A DNA stretch of 64,000 nucleotides from JAGWRI01 sp035700805. Lineage in GTDB: Bacteria > Gemmatimonadota > Gemmatimonadetes > Gemmatimonadales > Gemmatimonadaceae. The DNA lies in contig DASSOG010000032.1 in assembly GCA_035700805.1 (NCBI GenBank), positions 87,894 to 151,893 on the forward strand, read 5' to 3'. The position numbers and the translations under genes are program-made. This document shows, piece by piece, positions 27,251 to 40,355 of the stretch (position 1 is its first letter; each line of letters begins with the position of its first letter). The notes under the pieces are model-generated. The model did not search any database. It was not told the origin of the DNA and saw nothing but the letters and a program-made list of their open reading frames with translations.

Positions 27251-29566
27251 ATGACCAATCGCGAAGAAGCGCTCGACTACCACCGGCGGGGACGGCCCGG
27301 CAAGATCGCCGTCGTGCCCACCAAGCCGCTCAACAACCAGCGCGACCTCGCGCTCGCCTACTCGCCGGGGGTCGCCGAGCCCTGCCTGGACATCAAGGCC
27401 GACCCCGACCGGGCATACGAGTACACCGCCAAGGGCAACCTGGTGGCCGTAGTCACCAACGGCACCGCAGTGCTCGGCCTGGGCAACATCGGGGCCGTTG
27501 CGGGCAAGCCCGTGATGGAAGGCAAGGCCAACCTGTTCAAGCAGTTCTCGGACCTGGACGTCTTTGACCTCGAGGTGGGGTCTGAGGATCCGGAAGATGT
27601 CATCAGGTTCTGCCAGTTGCTGGAGCCCACCGTGGGCGGCATCAACCTGGAGGACATCCGCGCCCCCGACTGCTTCCATATTGAGGAGACGCTGCGCCGC
27701 ACGATGTCCATCCCCGTGTTCCATGACGACCAGCACGGGACGGCCATCATCTCGGGCGCGGCGCTGCTGAACGCGCTGGAGATCACGGGCCGGGACATCG
27801 CCACCATCCAGGTGGTGTTCTCGGGCGCGGGCGCCGCGGCCATTGCCACCGCCGAGCACTACGTGCGCCTGGGCGTGCAGCGCGACCACATCACCATGTG
27901 CGACCGCGAGGGCGTGATCCACTCGGCGCGCGACCCGAAGACCCTCGACCCGTACAAGCAGCGGTTTGCGCGCGACACGCCGCACCGCACCCTCGCCGAT
28001 GCGATGCAGGGTGCCGACGTGTTCGTGGGGCTGTCCGTGGCCGGCGCGGTCACCAGGCCCATGATCGCCTCCATGGCGGCGCGCCCCATCGTCTTTGCCC
28101 TGGCCAATCCGGTGCCGGAGATCAGCCCGGAGGAAGTCCGCGCGGTGCGCAGCGACGCCATCATTGCCACGGGACGCAGCGACTACCCGAACCAGGTGAA
28201 CAACGTCCTCGGCTTCCCCTTCATTTTTCGCGGGGCGCTGGACGCGCGCGCCACGTCGATCAATGGCGAAATGGAGATGGCGGCCACGCGCGCGCTGGCG
28301 GCGCTGGCCAAGCAGGACGTGCCCGACAACGTGGCCGGGCTGTACGGGCTGCAGGGCGTGGAGTTCGGCCCCGACTACCTGATTCCCTTTCCGTTTGACC
28401 ATCGCGTCCTGCTCTGGGTGGCCCCCGCCGTGGCGTGGGCGGCCGTGGCCAGCGGCGTGGCCCGCGAATTCATTGACGTCGAAGCCTACCGGGACCAGCT
28501 CGAGGCACGCCTGGGACGCGCGCATGGCATCATGCGCGGCATCATCAACCGCGCCATCCAGGATCCCCGGCGGGTGGTATTTCCCGAGGGAGAGAACCTC
28601 AAGGTCATCCGCGCGGCATCCATCCTCGTGGACGATGGCGTGGCGCAGCCGGTGCTGCTGGGCAAGCGCGCCGTCATCGAAGAGGCGGCGGCGCAGGCGC
28701 ACATCTCCCTCCAGGACGTGGTCATCGAGGATCCCTCCACGTCAGAGAAGCGCGAGGCCTACGCGCAGTTCCTCTGGCAACGGCGGCAGCGCAAGGGGCT
28801 CTCGCTGGACGAGGCCCGCCGCCAGCTCTACAACAGCAACTACTTTGGCTCGTGCATGGTGGCGCGCGGCGACGCTGATGCGCTGGTGTCCGGCGTCAAC
28901 CTGCACTACCCGGAGACCATCCGCCCCGCGCTGCAGGTCATTGGTGTCCACCCCAAGGCGGGGATCGTGAGCGGGATGTACATGCTGGTGTTCGAGCGCC
29001 ACGTGGTATTCTGCGCCGACACCACCATGAACCTGGACCCCACGGCGGAGCAACTGGCCCAGATCGGCTATGCGGCTTCGCGCATCACGCGCACGGTGGA
29101 CATCGTGCCGCGCGTCGCGATGCTCTCGTATTCCAACTTCGGCTCGGTGCGCAGCGCTGACACCGAGAAGATGGCCCGCGCGGCGCAGTTGCTGCGCGAG
29201 CGCGACCCGTCGCTGGTGGTTGACGGGGACATGCAGGCCGACACGGCGCTCGACGCGAAGATCCGCGAGCGAGACTACCCGTTCAGCACCCTCACCGAGT
29301 CGGCCAACGTGCTCATCTTCCCCAACTTGAGCGCGGGGAACATCGCCTACAAGCTGCTGATCCACCTGGGCGGCGCGACGGCGATTGGCCCCATCCTCGT
29401 CGGCATGCGCTGCCCGGTGCATGTGCTGGAACGCGGGGCCGACGTGCAGGACATCGTCAACATGGCCGCGGTGGCCGTGATCGACGCCCAGGAGCGGACC
29501 CGCCCCGGGACGGCGCACCCACCCACCGCGAACAGCTCTCCACAGACAGTCTTCTCGAGGTTATAG
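27251..29566 (+). CDS. maeB: NADP-dependent malic enzyme with phosphotransacetylase-like domain (MaeB type)
   Basis: 771 aa two-domain protein. Residues 1-~425 are malic enzyme, decarboxylating malate to pyruvate: AYSPGVAEPCLDIKAD, FHDDQHGTAIISGAALLNAL with metal-binding Asp residues, and the nucleotide-binding IQVVFSGAGAAAIATAEHY. Residues ~430-760 form a phosphate acetyl/butyryltransferase-like domain (RVVFPEGENLKVIRAASILV, FGSCMVARGDADALVSGVN), which in MaeB proteins is catalytically inactive and binds acetyl-CoA as an allosteric signal. There is no good Shine-Dalgarno sequence; a promoter abuts the ATG. pckA starts 1 nt after the stop, so both serve the malate/pyruvate/PEP/oxaloacetate branch point. 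Confidence 0.93.
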   Translation: MTNREEALDYHRRGRPGKIAVVPTKPLNNQRDLALAYSPGVAEPCLDIKADPDRAYEYTAKGNLVAVVTNGTAVLGLGNIGAVAGKPVMEGKANLFKQFSDLDVFDLEVGSEDPEDVIRFCQLLEPTVGGINLEDIRAPDCFHIEETLRRTMSIPVFHDDQHGTAIISGAALLNALEITGRDIATIQVVFSGAGAAAIATAEHYVRLGVQRDHITMCDREGVIHSARDPKTLDPYKQRFARDTPHRTLADAMQGADVFVGLSVAGAVTRPMIASMAARPIVFALANPVPEISPEEVRAVRSDAIIATGRSDYPNQVNNVLGFPFIFRGALDARATSINGEMEMAATRALAALAKQDVPDNVAGLYGLQGVEFGPDYLIPFPFDHRVLLWVAPAVAWAAVASGVAREFIDVEAYRDQLEARLGRAHGIMRGIINRAIQDPRRVVFPEGENLKVIRAASILVDDGVAQPVLLGKRAVIEEAAAQAHISLQDVVIEDPSTSEKREAYAQFLWQRRQRKGLSLDEARRQLYNSNYFGSCMVARGDADALVSGVNLHYPETIRPALQVIGVHPKAGIVSGMYMLVFERHVVFCADTTMNLDPTAEQLAQIGYAASRITRTVDIVPRVAMLSYSNFGSVRSADTEKMARAAQLLRERDPSLVVDGDMQADTALDAKIRERDYPFSTLTESANVLIFPNLSAGNIAYKLLIHLGGATAIGPILVGMRCPVHVLERGADVQDIVNMAAVAVIDAQERTRPGTAHPPTANSSPQTVFSRL

Positions 29567-29567
29567 C

Positions 29568-31175
<1,608 letters not shown>

Positions 31176-31196
31176 CGCCCCCCGGCCCAGCCCGCC

Positions 31197-32468
31197 ATGT
31201 TCGTCATCCGTGATCCGCTCTGGTCCACCATCCCTGTCGAGCCGTTCGCCCGCCAGTTGATCGACACGCCGGCTTTCCAGCGGCTGCGGAGCGTACGCCA
31301 GCTTGGCCTGGCGTACCTGGTGTACCCGGGCGCCACGCACAGCCGACTGGAGCACGCCCTGGGCACGTATCACCTCTCGGGGCGCGCGCTGGGCCTGCTC
31401 GAGCAGTCGGGCTCGCTGGATGACGACGCGCGCGCCGACGCCGGCGTGGTCCGCGCGGCGGCCCTGCTGCACGACATCGGGCATTATCCGTTCTCTCATG
31501 CACTGGAGGAGATTGGCGCGCGGCACCACGAGGAAGTGGCGCAGCCGCTGGTCACCTCCGGCCCCATTGCCGACCACCTGCGGAACGCCCTGGGCCACGA
31601 CGCGCCGGCCCGCGTCATGGACCTCATCCGCGGGCGGAGCCGGTCACCGCTGCAGGGCCTGATCTCCGGCTCGCTGGACCTGGACAAGATCGAGTACCTG
31701 CGGCGCGACATCCTGATGTGCGGCGTGAGCCACGTGGGCGTGGATGCCGACCGGCTGCTCACGTCCATGGTCATCGTCGCGGACCCGGTCACCGGCCAGC
31801 GCCGCATCGGCATCATCGAGAAGGGGCTGGCCGCGCTTGAGTCCCTGCTCTTTGCCAAGTACCAGATGTACCGCAACGTGTACTGGCACCACGCGGTGCG
31901 CAGCGCCACGCTGATGTACATGAAGGTGGTGGGCGAGGCGCTGGCCGCGGGCGCGCTCCACGCCGACGCGCTCCCGTCCTACACCGACGACACGCTGCTC
32001 GGCTTTCTGGAACACCAATACCCGTCGGAGCTGCTGGCGGCCCTGCGGACCCGCCGCCTGTACAAGCGGTCGTTCGAGTGCCCCGCCGCCCAGCTCGACG
32101 ACGGCGACTGCGAATGGATCGCCGAGGACCGGCCCCTGGTGGAGGCCGTGCAGGCGGCGCTGGAACGCGAGCTGCGCCTGGCGCCGGGTTCCGTGCTGGT
32201 GGACTACCCCGCCAAGACCGAGATGCTGGGCCTGGACATCCCGCTGCTGCGCCGCGACGGCAGCACGGTGCGGCTGGACGCGCGCGGCTGGACGGGATCC
32301 ATAGACCTGCCCAAGCTGTCGCACGAACTCTACCGCTCGGCGCGATGGCTGCGCGTCTTCACGGCGGAGCGGACCCGGATCGAGGCGGCGCCGCTGCTCC
32401 GCTTCCTGCGCCGGCCCGCGGGGGAAGTGCGGGCGATGGTCGAGTCGGGGCGCGCGCTCCTCTCGTAG
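31197..32468 (+). CDS. HD-domain phosphohydrolase (dGTPase/SamHD1-like)
   Basis: 423 aa. The HD-domain metal ligands are plain: HSRLEHALGTYHLSGRAL (about 57-74), then LLHDIGHYPFSHALEE (about 92-107), and a later Asp in GSLDLDKIEYLRRD (about 158-171). The start IRDPLWSTIPVEPFARQLID with LRSVRQLGLAYLVYPGATHS is typical of the COG1078 group related to dGTPases and SamHD1. The substrate, a nucleotide or phosphate ester, is not evident. The ATG lies 21 nt after pckA; the gene ends convergent to the 62-aa gene, 13 bp away. Likely cytoplasmic, with no membrane helix. Confidence 0.82.
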   Translation: MFVIRDPLWSTIPVEPFARQLIDTPAFQRLRSVRQLGLAYLVYPGATHSRLEHALGTYHLSGRALGLLEQSGSLDDDARADAGVVRAAALLHDIGHYPFSHALEEIGARHHEEVAQPLVTSGPIADHLRNALGHDAPARVMDLIRGRSRSPLQGLISGSLDLDKIEYLRRDILMCGVSHVGVDADRLLTSMVIVADPVTGQRRIGIIEKGLAALESLLFAKYQMYRNVYWHHAVRSATLMYMKVVGEALAAGALHADALPSYTDDTLLGFLEHQYPSELLAALRTRRLYKRSFECPAAQLDDGDCEWIAEDRPLVEAVQAALERELRLAPGSVLVDYPAKTEMLGLDIPLLRRDGSTVRLDARGWTGSIDLPKLSHELYRSARWLRVFTAERTRIEAAPLLRFLRRPAGEVRAMVESGRALLS

Positions 32469-32481
32469 CACCACCGGGCGC

Positions 32482-32670
32482 TCAGCCCTTGCCGGCCTTC
32501 TCCTTCTCGCGGCCCCGCGCCTCGGCCAGCTTGCGCGCAATCCCACGGTAGAAGGCCGCGTCGTCCGGCTTGCCCTGGTCGTCAAGGCTCATCGCGGCCA
32601 GTTCCAGCGCGTACAGCAGGTTGCCCAGGTACAGCGCCGCCAGGCCCGCGACGGTTTCGTCTTCGCTCAT
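32482..32670 (-). CDS. Small acidic/basic helical protein at the end of the PP2C-FHA unit
   Basis: 62 aa, unknown. The start is ATG 32670, overlapping the PP2C stop (ATGA), which strongly suggests it is expressed. The N-terminal half is an amphipathic helix with acidic residues (MSEDETVAGLAALYLGNLLY, then ALELAAMSLDDQGKPDD). The C-terminus is a charged helix (RGIARKLAEARGREKEKAGK). It has no cysteines, signal or membrane helix. By position it may accompany the phosphatase/FHA pair, for example as an adapter. Confidence 0.55.
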   Translation of the reverse strand: MSEDETVAGLAALYLGNLLYALELAAMSLDDQGKPDDAAFYRGIARKLAEARGREKEKAGKG

Positions 32671-33461
32671 TCGCCGGGGATGGCGGCCATCTCCTGCGTG
32701 GTCACCTCGGCGTGCGGCTCCTCGCCGGATTCCACGTGCACCACGATGGCGGTGATGTTGTCCAGCCCACCGCGGCTGTTGGCCTCCGAGATGAGCGCCG
32801 CCACCTTCCGCTCCGGCACCGTGCGCGCCATCAGGAGTTGCTGAAGCCGCCGGTCGTCCAGCATCCCCGTCAGCCCGTCGCTGGCCACCAGGAAGACATC
32901 GCCCGGCGCCGCGTTGCCCACATAGACGTCGGGCTCCACGTCGGGGCTCGCCCCCACGCACCGCGTGATGACGTTGCTGTAGGGATGGTAGCGGGCCTGC
33001 TCGGGCGTGAGGTTGCCCAGGTCCACCTGCTCCTGCACGTACGAGTGGTCCTTGGTGAGCTGCGTCAGCGCGCCCTCACGCAGCAGGTACACCCGCGAAT
33101 CCCCCACCTGTCCAATCAGGTAGCGCGTGCCCGAGAGCAGCAGCACCGACGCCGTGGTGCCCATGCCCTGCTTGTCCACTTCGGTGAGCGTCCGGTCGTG
33201 GATGGACCGGTTGGCGTGCTTCAGCGACTCGCTCACCTTCCGCCCCGCGTCGGAGGCCTCCAGGTCCTGCACGCTCGCCAGCTCGCGCATCACGATCTGC
33301 ACGGCCATCTCGCTCGCCACCTCGCCGGCCGCGTGGCCACCCATGCCATCGGCCACCATGAAGACGCCGCGCGCCTCGCCCATGTCCACGGCAAAGCTGT
33401 CTTCATTTCCGGAACGGATCATCCCGACGTCCGTGCGTGCGGCGTGAAGCAACCTGGCCAT
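32667..33461 (-). CDS. PP2C-family protein serine/threonine phosphatase
   Basis: 264 aa, cytoplasmic. The start is ATG 33461, which shares one base with the FHA-gene stop. PP2C metal motifs: RSGNEDSFAVDMGEARGVFM (about 16-35), VADGMGGHAAGEVASEMA (about 36-53), MGTTASVLLLSGTRYLIGQV then GDSRVYLLR (about 98-126), DVFLVASDGLTGMLDD (about 182-197), and GGLDNITAIVVHVES near the C-terminus with the last metal Asp. It removes phosphate from Ser/Thr and probably reverses kinases such as the one at 50243. The adjacent FHA protein would read phosphothreonine. There is no membrane anchor. Confidence 0.92.
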   Translation of the reverse strand: MARLLHAARTDVGMIRSGNEDSFAVDMGEARGVFMVADGMGGHAAGEVASEMAVQIVMRELASVQDLEASDAGRKVSESLKHANRSIHDRTLTEVDKQGMGTTASVLLLSGTRYLIGQVGDSRVYLLREGALTQLTKDHSYVQEQVDLGNLTPEQARYHPYSNVITRCVGASPDVEPDVYVGNAAPGDVFLVASDGLTGMLDDRRLQQLLMARTVPERKVAALISEANSRGGLDNITAIVVHVESGEEPHAEVTTQEMAAIPGE

Positions 33462-34789
33462 TACCCTTTCAGGAAGTACGCCACGCCGGCCGCCACGGCC
33501 AGCACGACGAGGATCCAGACCCACGCGGGAACGCCACGCTTTGCGGCGCGCGGCGGCGTGGCCGGTCGCGAGACAGGCGGGGTCGCGCTCCGCGGCGCCG
33601 GACGCGCGGCGGCCGCCGGGGGTGCGCTGGGCGCCGGTGGGCGCGGCACCGCCGCGATGGGACGCGTGCCATGCACCGGCTCGCCGGCGCCGGCCGCCGG
33701 CCGGAAGCGGACGATCACGGTCCCGAACTTGATGTCGGGCGACCCGTCCAGCCGCCGTTCGCTGGTGATGCGGCTGCTGCCCACGAACGTGCCGTTGGTC
33801 GAGCCCGCGTCGGCCAGGTACCACCCGTCGTCCCGGCGGAGCAGCTTGGCGTGGGAATCGCTGACGCTGCGATCGGCGATCACCACGTCGTTGTGCGACC
33901 CGCGCCCGATGTTGGTCAGCGGTCCGCGGATATTTTCGCTGCGCCCCTGCTCGGCCCCGACTTCAAAGTCCAGCGTCGCGAGCACCGGGCGGGTGTCCTC
34001 AACGGGAGCGGCGGAGAGGTCCGCGCCCAGCGGTTCCTGCGTGATGGGCGCGGGTTGCACCGCCGGCGGGGGCGGGGGCGGAGGCGGCTGGGGTGGCGGC
34101 GGCGCGGGACGTGCCACGGCGCTGGACGGCGACGGCGCCACGTCGGCATAGAAGCGGAACTCCTCGCCTCCCACCCGGATCACGTCGGCGCGGGCCAGCA
34201 GTCGCGTCCCCTCCACGCGTTCACCGTTTACGAATACGCCGTTGGCGCTGTGGTCGGTGAGCACGTATCCGCTGTTGCCCGGGGCGATGCTCGCGTGCTT
34301 GCGCGACACCTCGCCCTGCGCCACCACGACGTCATTGCCCGCCTCGCGCCCGATGGACAGCCCCGCGTCGGCAATGGTGTACTCCTTGCCGTCCACCAGC
34401 GACACCAGGCGACCACCCGTGCCCGTGGTGGCGCGCGCCGGTCCGGTGCGCTTGGCCGCCATGGCCGCGACCTCGGCGCCCGACACGTACTGCGTGGCGC
34501 CACCCTTCTTGTCGTCGGAGAACAGGAACTCCGCGCCGCCAATCTCCACCTTGTCCCCGTGGATCAGCGGCGTGGGTTCGGCGCCCAGCGCCACCCCGTT
34601 CACCTTCACCACGCTGTCAGCCCGGGCCCGGCGGATCACCACCTGGTCCCCAGCCCCCACGTCCAGCAGCGCCTGCACGCCCAGCGACGGATCGTCGCTC
34701 ACGCGCACGTCCGCGTCGGGGCCGGACCCCAGGCGCGTCTGACCCTGCTTGAGCTGATGTGGTTGGTCGCGGAGCTGAATGACCGGCAT
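33461..34789 (-). CDS. Triple-FHA-domain protein with C-terminal membrane anchor
   Basis: 442 aa. Three forkhead-associated segments are visible. The first (about 1-85: LKQGQTRLGSGPDADVRVSD) is diverged. The second (about 120-205: LSIGREAGNDVVVAQGEVSR, then KHASIAPGNSGYVLTDHSAN, then GVFVNGERV) has the phosphothreonine-binding Arg, Ser and Asn. The third (about 270-370: LTNIGRGSHNDVVIADRSVS, then DSHAKLL, then GSTNGTFVGSSRI) is also complete. A run of about 13 residues, nearly all Pro, separates the second and third. Residues after 370 are a Pro/Ala/Arg linker, then one C-terminal helix (VPAWVWILVVLAVAAGVAYF), placing the FHA domains in the cytoplasm. Start ATG 34789. It probably gathers phosphorylated partners for the PP2C phosphatase encoded next. 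Confidence 0.85.
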   Translation of the reverse strand: MPVIQLRDQPHQLKQGQTRLGSGPDADVRVSDDPSLGVQALLDVGAGDQVVIRRARADSVVKVNGVALGAEPTPLIHGDKVEIGGAEFLFSDDKKGGATQYVSGAEVAAMAAKRTGPARATTGTGGRLVSLVDGKEYTIADAGLSIGREAGNDVVVAQGEVSRKHASIAPGNSGYVLTDHSANGVFVNGERVEGTRLLARADVIRVGGEEFRFYADVAPSPSSAVARPAPPPPQPPPPPPPPAVQPAPITQEPLGADLSAAPVEDTRPVLATLDFEVGAEQGRSENIRGPLTNIGRGSHNDVVIADRSVSDSHAKLLRRDDGWYLADAGSTNGTFVGSSRITSERRLDGSPDIKFGTVIVRFRPAAGAGEPVHGTRPIAAVPRPPAPSAPPAAAARPAPRSATPPVSRPATPPRAAKRGVPAWVWILVVLAVAAGVAYFLKG

Positions 34790-34824
34790 GAACGCCCGGC
34801 ACTTTGGCCGGTATGAGGACGGAA

Positions 34825-34851
34825 CGCGGCGCTCCCAGGGGAGGCGCCGCG
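34825..34851 (-). terminator. Strong hairpin between the ABC exporter and FHA genes
   Basis: CGCGGCGC plus TCC (34825-34835) pairs with GGA, a bulged G, and GCGCCGCG (34840-34851), with loop CAGG. On the minus strand it follows the exporter stop by 24 nt. There is only a weak T tract (TTCCGTCCTC), so termination or simple mRNA end protection are both possible. Confidence 0.5.
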
Positions 34852-34875
34852 TCGGGATCGGCATTGCAGAAGAAC

Positions 34876-36780
34876 CTACCCCAAGACCCCCGAAGCTGGC
34901 AAGCGGTTTGCGGGGCTGCGCGGGGGCGCCCCGCCGGCCTGCAACCGGTACAGCCGATCATACAGCCCATGTCGGTCCAGCAGCGTACGATGGGTCCCAC
35001 GCTCGGCCACCTGGCCATGGTGCAGCACCAGGATTTCATCGGCATCCACAATCGTGCTCAGGCGGTGCGCAATGGCAATGGTCGTCCGGCCGGACACCAA
35101 TTCCGACAGCGCGTGCTGGATCTCCGATTCGATCTCGCTGTCCACGGCGCTCGTGGCCTCGTCCAGCACCAGCACCGCCGGGTCGGCGGCGATGGCCCGC
35201 GCAAACGACAGCAACTGCCGCTCGCCAACGCTCACCGCGCCCCCGCGTTCGCCCAGCGCGTGCGCGTAGCCGTCGGGAAATCGCGCGATGATCCGGTCCG
35301 CGCCCACGCGCTCCGCCGCCCGACGCACGTCGTCGTCGCTCAGCGGCGCCGAGAGCCGGATGTTGCCAGCCACGTCGCCGGCAAACAGGAAGATGTCCTG
35401 CTGCACGTAGCCAATCAGGCCGCGCAGCACGGCCGCCGGCACGTCGCGGGTGTCCACGCCGTTCACCGTGATACGCCCGCGCTGCGGGTCGTAGAACCGG
35501 AGCAGCAGGTTCACCACGGTGGTCTTGCCCGCCCCGGTGTGCCCCACCAGCGCGATGGTCTGCCCGGGCCCCACCGTGAAGCTCACGTCGCGCAGCACCC
35601 AGCGCAGGTCCGCCTCCGGCGTGCCCGGCGGGTCATACGCAAACCACACATGGTCAAACACGATGGTCACGGCGCGCGAGCCGCGCAGCCCGTCGGCGCC
35701 GGCCACGGCGTCCGCGACGGCCACGGCGCCCGCGGCGGCCACCCCCGCACCAGCCGCGGCCCCCTCGGCCGTGTCGGCCATCGGCTCGTCCAGCAGCTTG
35801 AAGATGCGCTCCGACGCCGCCATGGCCTGCTGCAGGGTATTGAATTTGTCAGATAAGTCCTGCAGCGGCTGGAAGAATCGCCGCACGAGCTGCAGGAACG
35901 CCGCCACCGTCCCCACCGTGAGCGCGCCCACCTGCACCCGGTGGGCACCCGCCACCAGCAGGCTGGCAAGCGCCACCGACGTCAGCACCTCGATCACCGG
36001 GAAGTACACGGCGTAGTACACGATGGCGCGCAGGTTCGCGTCCAGGTACCGCTCGTTCAGCTCGTCGAACCGCCGGGCCTCCGCGCGCTGCATCCCGAAA
36101 AGCTGGAGGATGCGCATGCCCGTGAGCCGTTCGTTGAGGAAGGCATTGATCCGCGCCAGCCGAGTGCGGATGTCCCGGTACGAAGTGCGCACCGCGCGCC
36201 GGAAGAGCGCCGAGCTCAGGTAGATGAACGGGATCACCGCGAACGCCGCCAGCGCCAGCCGCCAGTCCATCACCAGCATCATGACGCCAATGGCCAGCAG
36301 CGTGAACAGGTCGCCCAGCCCCGCCACCACGCCCGCGGTGAACAGCTCGTTCAGCGATTCCACATCCGCGGTGGTGCGCGTCACCAGCCGCCCCACGGGC
36401 GTGCGGTCAAAGAACCGGATGGGCAGCCGCTGCAGGTGGGCAAAGATGTCATTGCGCAGGTCGCGCATCACGCGCTGGCCCAGCAGCGCCGTCAGGATCG
36501 TCTGCCCCCACTGCGCCCCGAACCCCACCACCAGCGAGCCCGCGAACAGCAGCGCCGCCTCCGTGGCCAGCGCCACATCGTGCCGCGGCAGCGCCACGTC
36601 AATCACGCGCTGTGTCAGCACCGGGCCCACAAGCTGCAGCGCGCCATCCACCATCAGCAGCACCAGCGACACGGCCACCAGCCACCCGTACGGGCGCACG
36701 TACCGCATCAGCCGGCGCATGAGCCGGCCGTCGTACGCCTTGCCTATCGCATCTTCCTCGTGAATTGCAGCGTCCGCCAT
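34876..36780 (-). CDS. ABC exporter half-transporter (MsbA/MDR-like)
   Basis: 634 aa with permease and ATPase in one chain. Residues about 20-330 carry six membrane helices (YGWLVAVSLVLLMVDGALQL; LLFAGSLVVGFGAQWG; LFTLLAIGVMMLVMDWRLAL). After a linker of Ala/Val/Gly-rich sequence (about 345-375) the ATPase domain has Walker A GHTGAGKTTVVNLLLRFYDP near 410, a variant signature SVGERQLLSFARAIA near 517, and Walker B VLVLDEATSAVDSE. It functions as a dimer exporting lipid, drug or peptide; the substrate is unknown. The start is ATG 36780. It is divergent from uvrA with 138 bp between the start codons. Confidence 0.88.
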   Translation of the reverse strand: MADAAIHEEDAIGKAYDGRLMRRLMRYVRPYGWLVAVSLVLLMVDGALQLVGPVLTQRVIDVALPRHDVALATEAALLFAGSLVVGFGAQWGQTILTALLGQRVMRDLRNDIFAHLQRLPIRFFDRTPVGRLVTRTTADVESLNELFTAGVVAGLGDLFTLLAIGVMMLVMDWRLALAAFAVIPFIYLSSALFRRAVRTSYRDIRTRLARINAFLNERLTGMRILQLFGMQRAEARRFDELNERYLDANLRAIVYYAVYFPVIEVLTSVALASLLVAGAHRVQVGALTVGTVAAFLQLVRRFFQPLQDLSDKFNTLQQAMAASERIFKLLDEPMADTAEGAAAGAGVAAAGAVAVADAVAGADGLRGSRAVTIVFDHVWFAYDPPGTPEADLRWVLRDVSFTVGPGQTIALVGHTGAGKTTVVNLLLRFYDPQRGRITVNGVDTRDVPAAVLRGLIGYVQQDIFLFAGDVAGNIRLSAPLSDDDVRRAAERVGADRIIARFPDGYAHALGERGGAVSVGERQLLSFARAIAADPAVLVLDEATSAVDSEIESEIQHALSELVSGRTTIAIAHRLSTIVDADEILVLHHGQVAERGTHRTLLDRHGLYDRLYRLQAGGAPPRSPANRLPASGVLG

Positions 36781-36902
36781 GGTGCGAATGGTATCCGGAG
36801 GCCGCCTCCAACGGCAACATCCCCGGCGCTCCTGCACACGCCGCGCCCGCCACCCCCGGCCCGTCGCGCCCGCGCGGGGGCGTTCCACCTTCCCCCGGAC
36901 CG

Positions 36903-36908
36903 TAGATT
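36903..36908 (+). promoter_or_regulatory. Candidate -10 box for uvrA
   Basis: TAGATT ends 10 nt before the uvrA ATG, predicting a start of transcription about 4 nt before it. A -35 hexamer is poor (GTTCCA, 15 bp upstream). No LexA-type operator was noticed in the gap to the divergent exporter. Confidence 0.4.
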
Positions 36909-36918
36909 TCCGGCAGGC

Positions 36919-39765
<2,847 letters not shown>

Positions 39766-39776
39766 CCGGGTTTCCG

Positions 39777-39804
39777 TTGACATCACCCGAGGTCCGGATA
39801 GCTT
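39777..39804 (+). promoter_or_regulatory. Promoter of tRNA-Asn
   Basis: A perfect TTGACA (39777-39782), a 16-bp spacer and TAGCTT followed by TG (39799-39804). Transcription is expected near 39811, five nt before the mature tRNA 5' end. The -35 lies 11 bp after the uvrA stop. Confidence 0.7.
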
Positions 39805-39815
39805 TGAGAGACTCT

Positions 39816-39889
39816 TCCCCAGTAGCTCAGTTGGTCAGAGCATCCGACTGTTAATCGGAGGGTCGTAGGTTCAAGTCCTACCTGGGGAG
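39816..39889 (+). tRNA. tRNA-Asn (anticodon GTT)
   Basis: 74 nt. Acceptor stem TCCCCAG (39816-39822) pairs with CTGGGGA (39882-39888), discriminator G at 39889. Anticodon stem TCCGA/TCGGA (39843-39847, 39855-39859) encloses loop CTGTTAA, giving anticodon GTT. The T-arm has GTAGG TTCAAGT CCTAC. CCA is not encoded and must be added by nucleotidyltransferase. It is convergent with the pilin-like gene, whose stop begins 4 nt later. Confidence 0.96.
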
Positions 39890-39893
39890 CTGC

Positions 39894-40355
39894 TTACAAA
39901 CCCACCACGATGAACGTGTAGTTCTCGCCCCACTGGAAGTGGGGCGTGCTGGACAGCACCTGCATCACCAGTTGCCCCAGCCGTGCATCATCGGTGTGCA
40001 CGGTCACGCCGATGATGCTGAGCGTGGACGGATACCCGGGCATGGACCAGTGGACGGTCCAGTTGTTGTACTGCAACTGGTAGCCACTCTGGATGAACGC
40101 CACCTGGCCACCGATGTACGGCTCGAGCGCCGGCGGCATCTGCCCCAGCGCTGCGGTGGGTGGATACGACAGGCTGTCCACGTAATACACCGCCACCGCG
40201 TCGCGCACCGCACGGATCTCGCTGGCCACCACGGCCGCCCGCGCCCGCTTGATCAGGTCGCCCGCCTTGGGTATCGCGATCCCCGCCAGGATGGCCACCA
40301 CGGTCATGGCCATCAGCATCTCCACAAACGAAAACCCCGAACGCCGCCGCCTCAC
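39894..40355 (-). CDS. Type IV pilin-like / pseudopilin protein
   Basis: 153 aa. A short basic leader MRRRRSG ends at Gly7, followed by the class III prepilin sequence FSFVEMLMAMTVVAILAGIA, with Phe at mature +1 and the conserved Glu at mature +5. PilD-type peptidase would cut after Gly7. The hydrophobic helix is followed by DLIKRARAAVVASEIRAVRD and a globular domain without cysteines. Such proteins build type II secretion pseudopili or type IV pili. The start ATG 40355 overlaps the stop of the upstream membrane protein by 4 nt. No assembly ATPase or peptidase is in the window. Confidence 0.83.
   Translation of the reverse strand: MRRRRSGFSFVEMLMAMTVVAILAGIAIPKAGDLIKRARAAVVASEIRAVRDAVAVYYVDSLSYPPTAALGQMPPALEPYIGGQVAFIQSGYQLQYNNWTVHWSMPGYPSTLSIIGVTVHTDDARLGQLVMQVLSSTPHFQWGENYTFIVVGL

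Noticed and set aside
32476..32488. GGGC-GCTCA-GCCC as terminator between HD and 62-aa genes
   Set aside because: A four-bp stem overlapping the gene end; too weak to support.
34060..34105. Proline-codon run in the FHA gene as a tandem repeat element
   Set aside because: It encodes an in-frame proline linker of a real protein and has no regular DNA repeat unit.
39816..39900. tRNA-Asn as an integration site
   Set aside because: No integrase and no second copy of the tRNA 3' end were seen in the window.
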